Source: Ottelia alismoides
Taxonomy: Eukaryota > Streptophyta > Magnoliopsida > Alismatales > Hydrocharitaceae
Length of the DNA: 64,000 nt
Direction of reading: 5' to 3'
Assembly (NCBI GenBank): GCA_037367405.1
Contig: JAZKJV010001876.1
Coordinates: 1,798,001-1,862,000 of the forward strand
This document shows, piece after piece, positions 54,998 through 64,000 of the stretch; within the stretch, counting starts at the first letter, position 1, and each line of letters starts with the position of its first letter. The notes under the pieces were generated by a model. The model did no database searches and had not been told where the DNA came from. It saw only the letters and a program-made list of their open reading frames with translations. The position numbers were made by a program, and so were the translations under genes.

Positions 54998-57900
54998 TGA
55001 TGAATCTGTGATTCATCACATCAAAAGTCAAAAATAGAGCCTTGTTCCCGAGAAAATAGAGGCATATTTCCCTTTATCTTGCATAAATAGCATTCATGCA
55101 TGCATCCATAATTCATGCATTTTAGGAGCTCATCTGCATTTAAATAAGAAGCCAAAAATCACCTGTAAAAGACCTCTTCATCAAATAACTCCTTCTCTAT
55201 AATATATGTATATACTCCTTAAGAATATAGGGAAGAAAGCCACAAATCACCCTTGTAAAAGAGCCTAAATACCCTGAGCACCCTTGTACATTAAAACACA
55301 CATAAAGCCCGCATACAAACTCCTACTTAGGTCTACTCACTCTTAGAATACTACATATCAAAAGACCTTCAAAATGAGACTAATTTCATTGAAATTGGAG
55401 CTTGTATGAGGAACTTGGGTTTTTGGGTCATTTTGTATACTACATATGTATATTTATGTAACTTTGTATTTATGTATCATATTTGACCTCATCTCCGTCT
55501 TTGGTCAACATGAAACTTGTAGATCTCATCAAGATCTACAACTTTCATGTTTTGAGTTTTTCCAAATTCGGCCTCCTCCTCTTTCTACACGTGTCTTTCC
55601 CTTCGACCATTCACAGCAGGCCACGTGGCGCCCTCTGATTGCGCCACGCGGCCCGCTGCCCTTTGTCTGCTCCGCCCGCGCCCTCCACCGTTGGATCGCA
55701 CCTCAGATCCAACGGCCCAGGCCTGACCACGTCCGCTCTCTTCTACAGCCATCAGATCCACCCCGCATTCCATCTGGACCGTTCCTTAGCGCCGCATCCT
55801 CAACGAGCCACGTGGCGACCTCTAGGCCGCCCGATCGCGCCCCCGATCCCTTCATCACAACCGCTCGTCTTCCAGCGGATCGTGACCCTCAGATCAATCA
55901 CCTAGACCCGATCCTAGCCGCCCGCTCGCACTTCGCCCGCGTCACGCCACGTGTCACCCTCATAGCCCTTCATCTGGGCACTCCAGATCTAATCTCACCC
56001 GCCCGCTTCGCGCCTCCATCTGGCCGTTGGATCACAAGATCCAACGGCCAGGACTTCGTCCCCTACCTCGGGCAGCCCCTCTCTCCCACGATCTCCGCCT
56101 TGCGGGAGGGGCCGCCCCTTTCTATTCTCGGCCGCACTCCAGCCCCCCTCGCCGGCCACTGACTCTCCCACGATCTTCCCCACTCTTCCCTCTCCCTCGC
56201 CAACACCCTCGAACATCACCATCTCCGCCACACTCGCTCCACCACCTCCATGAAACTCGCCACTCACCCAGCTCTGCCGCCACCTTCGACCTATAAATAC
56301 ACCCTCTCCGACCACATTCAAGCCCATCCGCCACTCCAGGAAAGAACCCCGAGCTCCAAGCTTCCTCTTGGTGACAGCAAGCGGCCGAATTGTTGAGCGA
56401 CGAAGGACCTTCTTCTCCGGCGAGATCCACGGTGCACCGCCGTGCCGCAGCCGCCCTCCGCGTAGCTGCACGAGCTCGAGGCTTACCGACCTCTGGAGCG
56501 ACGACCCCTGGAGCTCAAAACCGAGCCCCAAACCCCAGGTAACCTCCTTCATCCCCTCTCCGATCATCCTCTTCTTTTCTTCCGATCTTCTCCGATTTTA
56601 TTCGCCTTCCACGGACATCTCCACACCTCCTCGACATCCCGACGAGCTCCGCGACGGTGCTAGCATCCTCGCGGGCTTCTCCACTTCGCCATTCACCGCA
56701 CTTCGACCATCGTCGACTAGCAGCTCCACCGCTTGTCCGGAGCCACCTCGCCCGATCACCTCAAGCACCCGCAGGCCTCACCGACCACGCCATCCTCTCC
56801 ACGATCGTATCAGCACGCTTCGGCTATCCACATAACCCTTGCAGGTACCCGATCATCATTGGCCGGAGCTTCATCGGATCCTTCTTCGAGCTTCATCGAC
56901 CAGGTGCTCCAGCCCTCCTCCAGCCAATCCGAGACCACCGGAGGCTTCGCCGTCCTCATCCGCTGCTTCCGAGCTAGCTGGGAGCTGACAGAGCTCACTG
57001 ACGGAGCTCAGCGAGGCAGGCGGAGGTCAGCCCCCTTCACCGGAGCACAGGCCCCTCCTCCGCAGGCGGCGGAGGAGCGTTGAAGGAGAAACAGCAGCCA
57101 CCGTTCGATCTTCTGATCGAACGGCCCTCGTCCCGCCACGCGTCTCTTCACCGCCTTCGTCCTCGACCGTCGATCGCACCAAGGATCGGACGCTCCACCC
57201 GCTGCCACGCGTCTTCACCTACCACCCTTGGATCCATCCAGATCCAAGGGCCCTCAGGCCGCCACGTCGCCCGATCCGAGCCTCGGCACCCAAGCCTAGG
57301 CTCGGGTCCCCCGAAGCAGATCCGAGGCTAACCCGAGCCTCCAGAAGCCCCGACCCTCGATCCGAGCCTCCGACGCCTCCGAGCCTAGGCCGCCCCACGT
57401 GAGGAGCACGTGCGGCCTGGGTAAATTGCACCGACACCCCTGGAGGTTTCCAAAATTGCAGAAAGGTCCCTGTGAAGCAGACATCACGTGAGGCGCACGT
57501 GATTCGTGGAGAATTTGCATTCAAGTCCTGCATAGTCTTGGTAATTGCACTTTAGTCCCTGTCAGCATGTTTATTTCTTGAACATTTATTTTTCAGTATT
57601 GCATTTAGACCCCTATGTTTGCACGTGTCCATAGCATGCATTTTTGATTATTTTTGAATTTTAAAAGTTGCATATTGTTGAGAACTTTGTCCTCTACCTG
57701 TTAGCACACGTGTTGTATTTTTGTTGGTTTTCTTGATTTATTAATGAATTAATTGGTTGATTTGAGTCATATTTTGCCCAGAGATGCCATTTGATTTTTA
57801 GTAAATTATCTGTGCCTTCAAAAATCACCAAAAAAATCACAGTAGCTTAAGGACATTGTTTTTAACATCCCATAAAAATTTCACATCATTTGCACGCATA

Positions 57901-58523
57901 ACGAGGCCTGAATAAATAGTTTAGTGATTTCCTTTGATTAATTTTAATTAATTCATTTCACAACATTTTTTTAGTTCTGTCAATTTTCCTAGGTTCCTGA
58001 TCATTAGACCTTCCTAGGATAATTTTAGTTCCGAGAAATATTGTGTTTTGATATTTATTAAAAATTAAACATTGAAAATCACACTGTTTGTTTAGTTAAT
58101 TCATAGAATATTCATTTTGAGTCAAAAAATTCCAAAAAAATTAGTGTAGGTCATTTTCATCATAAGCAACCTTCTGGCCAATTTTCATAATTTTTGGACT
58201 GAATTTGATATATCAATTAAATCTAACTTGAAATTGGCTAAGGATTGTCTGCATTGTCTACATAGTAATTAAAAAGACCAAAAAAAAAAAAAAAAATCGT
58301 TCCCCGAATCTCGAGCACTTGTGAATTGATGTAATCAACCTAAGGAGACAGATGCCTCCCTGAGATCGACCTTGGACTTCACCAAGTAAAAAAAAACTAC
58401 ATCACTTAACATTAATAGCTAAGTGATTTTTGATTAATCCCTCGTATCCGACTGCAACGAATATCATTAATTGATTTGGACATTAATTTGACCGGATTAA
58501 CTAAGGGTGCGGGAGGCTTATCA
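54998..58523 (+). repeat. 3' LTR of the Athila-like element (3526 bp)
   Basis: It matches 41759-45283 almost perfectly and ends GCTTATCA before the duplication ATATC. It contains the same dyads, CACGTG sites and TATA box (56291-56300). Confidence 0.94.
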
Positions 58524-58528
58524 ATATC
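58524..58528. repeat. TSD of the Athila-like element, right
   Basis: ATATC, identical to 41754-41758. Confidence 0.92.
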
Positions 58529-59570
58529 CAATCCGACCACTCTACCCCTAGATCTATCCTCAATCTCCTCAGTAGCTCCTTGACCAAGGTTTATCTAACC
58601 AGTAGCCAAAGCACAATCTCATTCGCATTGCATCTCGCCTCCATCAAGATCATATTCCTCAGTCGAAGGGCTCCTCGGCTGGAACCCAATTCTATAATAT
58701 CTTCAAGCCAACCCACATATAGCCTAGTTTACTCAAGCAGACACCTCCTCTTCTTGAATCCATCGCAAGAGCAGCTTCATAATCGAGAACCCTAGAGATA
58801 CTCTTCTAGTTGCCTTGGGCATGCATCAATGGCATGAGGATAGGAGCCCCAAAATCTTTGACACATCACAATTTCTCATCGAGAGGAGACCATCAATGAC
58901 TCTTTGCCATTCTTTCCCTCAAGCTAACCATCTTCGGCCATGCGCAGTGGTTGATGCCTCTCCTCTTCCTCCATCGTGTGAGGAGATCCATCCAAACCAC
59001 CCTCATTTTTTGTTGATATATTAGTCAAGCTCCAACACGTGAAATATTCAAACCCTTGCTAATACCTTGAGTATGTTGGACATTTAGGCTTTCATAAGCC
59101 CTCGATGGTTAGACCAAAGCCGAAAGAGTCTCTTAGACGTTGAGCAGCATTCAGTGATGCCCTTGACTTTGACCTTTCATCTTCTTCATCTAAAGGAGAA
59201 AAGGAAGGGGGTGGGGGAGGTGTACTCCATCAGATCCTTTCCTCCCCCTTCATCAGCGACCATTGCAACATCACCATCGCCTCATGTTAAATGTTAAGGA
59301 AGGATACGAAGGAAGCTCTCTAACCTTTGTTTGATCAAAAGCCCCTTTTAATCATGGTCGTGTAGTCTCTAAGACTTGATAAAATAACTAAAATAACTAA
59401 ATATTAGCCACTACATTTGGTATGGGAAGAACTCGAGAGAATAGTTGATTTGGTGGATCCAACTAGCAGAGGGTTATAAGTGGAAGATGAAGCAACTGAA
59501 TGTAATTCCCAATTATTTAGTATTATGCATGTAAATATGAAATTATGTTGGTTTATGGGTAAAAATTTAT
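58529..59570. other. Between the two Athila elements, no gene recognised
   Basis: Short open frames (58580-58795, 58815-59024) resemble nothing known. The sequence continues 41436-41753 across the insertion. The right part may already belong to the LTR of the next element if that LTR ends further left than I placed it. Confidence 0.4.
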
Positions 59571-61070
59571 TGACTTGGTTTTTCGCGGTTTAAAATGATG
59601 ATTTTGTCATGTCGTTGTTGTTCCACGAAGAATCAAGACCAAACAAATAAAATGCAACTACGAGCGCAACAAAATGCATATGGCAAGTAGAGGATCGAAT
59701 CCACAAGTACCAAGTAAGTTTGCCATTTTAATTCAACATCTAACTCTTAAATTGCTAAGTCGATAATATAGGTACAATTTGGACAAGATTGACTTCAAAG
59801 ATATGCACTTTAATTGATAAAACAATGAGGACTTTAATTGAAATACTTAAAATAAATGAAAGCTCAAGGTTTGGAATGCAAATGACATGTAAATAAAAGG
59901 GAAGCAAATAGATAAAGGGAGAGGTGATCGTTATCCTCATGCACGCATGGAGAAGTGCATGTTTGCCCGCGAGAGTGGATGCTGGCTATGGCCGATGGCT
60001 GCGGGAGATGTGGCTGGATGTTGCCGGTGGTTCACAGCCACGCACGGGAAGGTTGCTGGACTTGCACCCGCGAAGGTGATGCGCACAGCAGCGGTGTAAT
60101 TGATAGACTGTACTGGGTGTGCAGTTGGTGCACGCAAGGGCTGGTGCACAGTTGCACACGCAAAGGGGAGAGGACAAGTTGCCGGTGGCGCGCCGAAGCG
60201 TGCAGCAGAGAAGGAAGATGCGTTGGGGGCAGTGGTCGTTGGGCGCGCAGCCACTTGCTGCTGTAGCCGATGGTGCACGCCAATGACCCGAGCTGCAAGT
60301 CGCGCGGGAGGAGGTTGGTGAGGGAGTGTGGATTGGATGGCTACTGTGCGCGCGTGTACCTACAGAAAGAAGAAACGAGAGGGAGAGAGTAGAGGGCGAG
60401 AGAAATGCTTGAGAGGAGGGTCGACTGAGAGAGTGCGTGAGGGGAGGGAGAGGTATGTGCGTGAAAATAGAATGGGTATGTGTGTGGGAGGCTAAATCCG
60501 TGAGGGAGGAGGCCTTTTTATAGCCACTCCATGCAGCTACTTTGCATGAAGGGGTGTTGGTGCCATGCATGTAAAGACAAAATACATTAATGCAAGGGTG
60601 TTTAATGGTTTGCATGGGGAAGATGCATGGGCAAGAGAGGATGTATACGACTACTTCTCATGGGGAAGAGAGAGAGAGAGAGAGAATAAAGAGGGTACAC
60701 ATGCATGCATGATATTAAAGAGTAGGAAATTTTTCACTCTTGACCCTCCCATTTTCTTTCCAACAAATTGTCAATGGAATTGAATATGTTGAATGCTATA
60801 TTATTACATCCATTACACTTTCATTTTCTATTTTAATGTAGTTGATTTATTCGTGAGAATTTAGTGTTTTTAAATATATTATCACCATACATAATCTATG
60901 AATGGATATTTTTGAGAGTATTTTATCTGGATATCACGATTTTTCTCCTCTGTAATTATGGAATAAATAATCGTATGAGTTATACAAGATTGCAGATTAT
61001 ATGTCAAATATTGGGCTTGATCTTTGCATAATTTTCTTGTATTATACCAATATATATTGTAATTATCACA
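59571..61070 (-). repeat. 3' LTR of the second Athila-like element (limits partly inferred)
   Basis: On the minus strand it starts TGTGATAATTACAATAT directly after the PPT, so the 61070 end is firm. The far end is placed at TGACTTGG (59571); TGTAATTCCC at 59501 is an alternative. A TATA box and a GC-rich middle support an LTR. Open frames at 59937-60615 are by-products of GC-rich sequence. Confidence 0.6.
60511..60525 (-). promoter_or_regulatory. LTR TATA box of the second Athila-like element
   Basis: The minus strand reads GGCTATAAAAAGGCC about 550 bp into the LTR. Confidence 0.6.
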
Positions 61071-61104
61071 CCCCCATACTTAAATCTTGCTAGTCCCGAG
61101 CAAA
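61071..61104 (-). other. PPT of the second Athila-like element, with hairpin
   Basis: The minus strand reads a TTGCT...AGCAA stem, then GATTTAAGTATGGGGG, then the LTR. Same layout as 54962-54997. Confidence 0.8.
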
Positions 61105-62404
61105 AATAAGATAAGAAATAATGAAGGGCAAGGAGAATAGCCAAGATAGATCTGGTGAGGGTTTGCAGCAGACATACCCACAGTCTCTAGTTTTCAGATC
61201 CTAACCACACAAATACACGGACTTCAGTAGAGTTGACCCATGGATTAATGATTTGTTCGAATTGTCGACTTGACTCGAGTTTTGTAGTTTCAACAGCCTC
61301 TCAGTTCCAACAAAATCAGACATGGTTTCAGAAGGTCGATCAGGTCAGCTCATCCCTAAGATACAAGTATTCTCTTTGACTTTGAATGGATATAAACAGT
61401 GTTAGTGATATTTTAACTTTCGTGAGTCAAGAGAAATGAGCTAACAACACAATCTATCAAGGTACCGAATGATTCCCTACTCATATAGCCTCGGTCCTCA
61501 CCTGAATTCAGGCATATTCTCTTTTCACCCAAGTATGTCAGCATAAAAATAGGTCATAATTCTTTGAAGAATGGGACTTAACTTTCGGGGTTTCCGTAGA
61601 CCGCTTTGGTCCGTTGCTCTCATTCGTTTCCTTTTGCAGAGCATAACCTTGGGCCTCTTTGGGCCTCTTTTAAAAATTTAGGTAGCATCATTGGGCTGCT
61701 ACCACGGCTTTTTGGTGGAGAAGGGTTATTTGGTGGTCTTCTTTCCTTGCTTTTGCTTCGCACATCTTTGCATAATTGGTGGTTTTTGGCATTTGTATCG
61801 TGATATGATTTTTTGTGGTGTTTTTTGTTTTGGGTTTGGCATCAAAAGGTAGTATCGGCTTAATATTGACTGTGGAGGCACAATATTGGCTTATTTGCTG
61901 ATATACTTAGACTAGAGAGATTATGTTGCTCCTGAGTCAAGTTCCTTCATTAGCTATAGATAAGGTTCATGCATTGGCACAACCAAGAGGACAACTCCTC
62001 ACCTCAACTAGATTGTAATTGTATCTCGTAAAATAGACTCAATCAAGCTAAGTGCAATGTGCAGTTGCTTAATATCCACTGAAGAGTTTAAGAGTGCTAC
62101 TAGTTTCTCAGGTGATCTAGTTAGATACAGAAGTCCATTCACCAGTAGAGTTAGTGGAACTAAGAGAATAAAGTCCATATGGACCTGAAGAAGGCTTAAA
62201 ACCTCATGCCTAGTGAAATTATGATGAAGTTAAGTGGAATTAGGGTCAACTCAACCTCAGTCTATGATTTATGCTGTGAAGATTTGATTTCTCAAAATAG
62301 GATAAAACTAGGAAGGATGTATTTTTAGTGGTTTTCTTGCTTTTTGAAAATATTTTTAGGGGGAATTTTGCAAAAGAGATTTTTTTTGAAAGAGTATACA
62401 ATTT
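61105..62404 (-). other. 3' untranslated region of the second Athila-like element
   Basis: No env-like or other coding frame is recognised between pol and the PPT. Confidence 0.5.
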
Positions 62405-62420
62405 TGAAAAACTATGCAGA

Positions 62421-62456
62421 CACCCCCCCATACTTAACAGAAACCATGTTATCATG
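62421..62456 (-). repeat. PPT-like motif with hairpin (second Athila element)
   Basis: The minus strand has a stem ACCATG/CATGGT with a 4-base loop (about 62443-62458), then GTTAAGTATGGGGGGG (about 62424-62439). Confidence 0.55.
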
Positions 62457-62504
62457 GTGAAGACAATGTGTAATAAGAGGATCAGAGGGGATGTGAAATG
62501 TATT

Positions 62505-62572
62505 TTTTTGGTTTTTTTCTTTCTTTTTTCTTTTTTCTTTTTTCTTTTTTCTTCTTTTTCTTTTTTTGGAAT
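62505..62572. repeat. (CTTTTTT)n low-complexity tract
   Basis: Runs of T broken by single or double C (or G). On the coding strand of the element it is an A-rich purine tract between pol and the PPT-like motif. Confidence 0.8.
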
Positions 62573-62582
62573 GTAATGTAGA

Positions 62583-62605
62583 GGGGTACCCCCATACTTA
62601 TCTAA
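62583..62605 (-). repeat. PPT-like motif (second Athila element)
   Basis: The minus strand reads GATAAGTATGGGGGTACC. No clear hairpin precedes it. Confidence 0.55.
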
Positions 62606-62712
62606 TGCAATGTAGTGAAAATAAACATGCGAGCAGTAAGATGAAAAGATACCTGTGAGGAGAGGCTCACGAGAATGCATGATTTAACGCCTCAGCTTGG
62701 AGATGTGGTGGT

Positions 62713-64000
62713 TCAATTTTCCTGCAGAAGGTATGTTGTGCAGACAGGCATAGGACCAGATGGTTCAACAACGGGTTTTAGTCTTTGACCATTGACTCTG
62801 AAAGTGGCTTTAGTGTTTGGGACAGAAATTTCTATCGAGCCATTATCGAATACTTGAGTTATAATGTATGGTCCTTTCCATTTCGATCTCAGTTTTCCTG
62901 GAAATAACTTCAGTTTTGCATTAAATAGCCATACTTTTTGATTTTCTTTGAATGTCTTCCTCGAAATTTTGGCATCATACCACAACTTGATTTTCTCTTT
63001 GTATAGCAGGTTGTTATCATAGGCTTGTGATCTCAGTTTTTCTAATTCAGATAAGTCCAATAGTCTTTTTCTTTCCAGCCTCATCATAATTCAAATGGCA
63101 TTTCTTGATCGTCCAGAGTGACTTGTGGTGGATCTCTACAGGAAGATGGCAATGCTTTCCATAGACTAACCTATATGGGCTCATTCCGAAGGGTGTACGG
63201 AAGGATGTACGGTAGGCCCAAAGAGCAGTAGATAAGTGTTGAGACCAGTCTTTACAATCAGAGCGGACAATCTTCTGGAGGATGGTCTTGATCTCCCAGT
63301 TTGACAGCTCGTCCATTCCATTGGTCTGTGGGTGATAGGCAGTGGAAACCCGGTGTTCGACCCCATTCTTCTTTAGTAATTTCTTGACTGAAGCATTCAA
63401 AAAATGGGTTCCACCATCACTGATGACCACTTTGGGTAATCCAAATCGGGAGAAGATTGCTTAGGAATTTAACAACAGTGGCGCTATCAGCAGCGCGAGT
63501 GGGAATGGCTTCAACCCAACGGGGCACATAATCAACAGTGAGTAGGATGTGCTGATAGCCTTGTGAGGTGGTGAAAGGTCCCATGAAGCTTATTCCCCAA
63601 GTATAAAAGATCTCAACTATATGTATGGGTTGGAGGGGCATCATGTTGCGGCGGGTCATTGTTCCATTAGTCTGACATGCAGGACAAGATTGGGCAAAAT
63701 GATGGGCATCTTTAAAGAGTGTGGGCCCGTAGAAACCGCATTGTAAGACTTTAGCGGCTGTGCGCTTCCCTGAGTGGTGTCCTCCACACCTAGAAGTATG
63801 GTAGTGAGTTAGGACATCGTTGACTTCAGATTCAGGGATACATAGTCTCCATATTAAATTAGTACCCTCTTTGAAGAGCAAAGGGTCTTCCTAGTGATAG
63901 TATCGGGCTTGGGCTTTAGTTTTATCTTTCTTATGTTTTGGCCAATCATCAGGAAATGTGGAGGTGACGATGTAATTGACGATGTCGGCATACCAAGGGA
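62713..64000 (-). pseudogene. Athila-like pol remnant, integrase part
   Basis: The minus strand starts with PWYADIVNYIVTSTFPDDWP (about 63990), then a stop near 63892. The integrase zinc region follows: [20 protein letters not shown] and SCPACQTNG (about 63795-63670). The first catalytic Asp is replaced by Ser (WGISFMGPF, codon 63588-63590). A frame change near 63420-63430 separates MVISDGGTHFLNASVKKLL and HPQTNGMDELSN, where the catalytic Glu may still be present. Another change near 63050-63085 precedes KVWLFNAKLKLFPGKLRSKW and the end near 62713. Not functional. Confidence 0.88.

Larger units (their letters stand above)
41759..58523 (+). mobile_element. Athila-like Ty3/gypsy element, complete and young (16765 bp)
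   Basis: Two 3.5-kb LTRs, a tRNA-Asp type PBS, a 1.37-kb leader, one open gag-pol frame of 2,122 codons, a 1.96-kb 3' region without env, a PPT, and the target duplication ATATC. The tRNA-Asp primer, long LTRs, absence of a chromodomain and the pol sequence place it in the Athila/Tat group. The LTRs differ by about two substitutions and three single-base indels. At an assumed rate of 1.3e-8 substitutions per site per year this is about twenty thousand years. It may still be able to move. Confidence 0.95.
59571..64000 (-). mobile_element. Second Athila-like element, 3' part, minus strand, decayed
   Basis: On the minus strand: integrase-coding sequence (64000-62713), a 3' region with PPT-like motifs, the PPT at 61085-61071, then an LTR. 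The 5' part lies outside the window. It is a different family from 41759-58523: integrase similar, LTR unrelated by eye. Confidence 0.85.

Noticed and set aside
59937..60615. Frames of up to 209 codons near 60 kb as genes
   Set aside because: They lie inside the GC-rich middle of an LTR, on both strands, with no domain.

Overview
This window is nuclear DNA of a flowering plant and consists almost entirely of nested transposable elements around one host gene fragment. The evidence is L1-type and RTE-type LINEs, Ty1/copia and Ty3/gypsy (chromovirus and Athila-like) LTR elements primed by plant tRNA-iMet or tRNA-Asp, hAT-type elements with 8-bp target duplications, and two exons of a plant SIP1 aquaporin. 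The species cannot be named. GC-rich SIP1 exons in AT-rich surroundings are common in monocots but do not decide it.

Layout. 1-1443: 3' part of a decayed short-LTR copia element. 2236-4202: LINE relic (minus). 4203-about 6050: one LTR and part of the interior of a minus-strand LTR element with a proline-rich, GC-rich segment. 6396-12017: complete but decayed copia element with a LINE 3' fragment inserted at 7802-8469. 12460-17640: decayed L1-type LINE, itself hit by a minus-strand LINE fragment; then an RTE relic to 18920. 18940-22318: copia relic split by a hAT element (19284-21999), which was split by a small non-autonomous LTR element (19407-21574), both with exact target duplications. 22319-23262: palindromic and foldback repeats. 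23373-28411: decayed copia element (TSD TATAC). 28611-35924: chromovirus (TSD TGTGC) with frameshifts and stops.

35930-40950: the host segment. SIP1 exons 1 and 2 lie on the minus strand (39610-38949); the expected third exon was not found downstream. LINE and RTE 3' ends and other small repeats lie on either side. 40959-41427 is a hAT-type MITE with a perfect 8-bp duplication.

41759-58523 is the most striking object: a complete, very young Athila-like element (16.8 kb, TSD ATATC). Its 3.5-kb LTRs differ by only about two substitutions and three 1-bp indels, and it keeps one open 2,122-codon gag-pol frame. Its 3' region carries five stem-loop plus G-run modules, of which only the last borders the LTR as the polypurine tract (PPT). 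The LTRs carry perfect dyads and about ten CACGTG sites. 59571-64000 is part of a second, decayed Athila-like element on the minus strand that also has several PPT-like motifs. These repeated hairpin-PPT modules in two different elements are the best candidate for an under-described system.

No tRNA, rRNA, CRISPR array or complete host gene was recognised. All coordinates, alignments and stems were read by eye.
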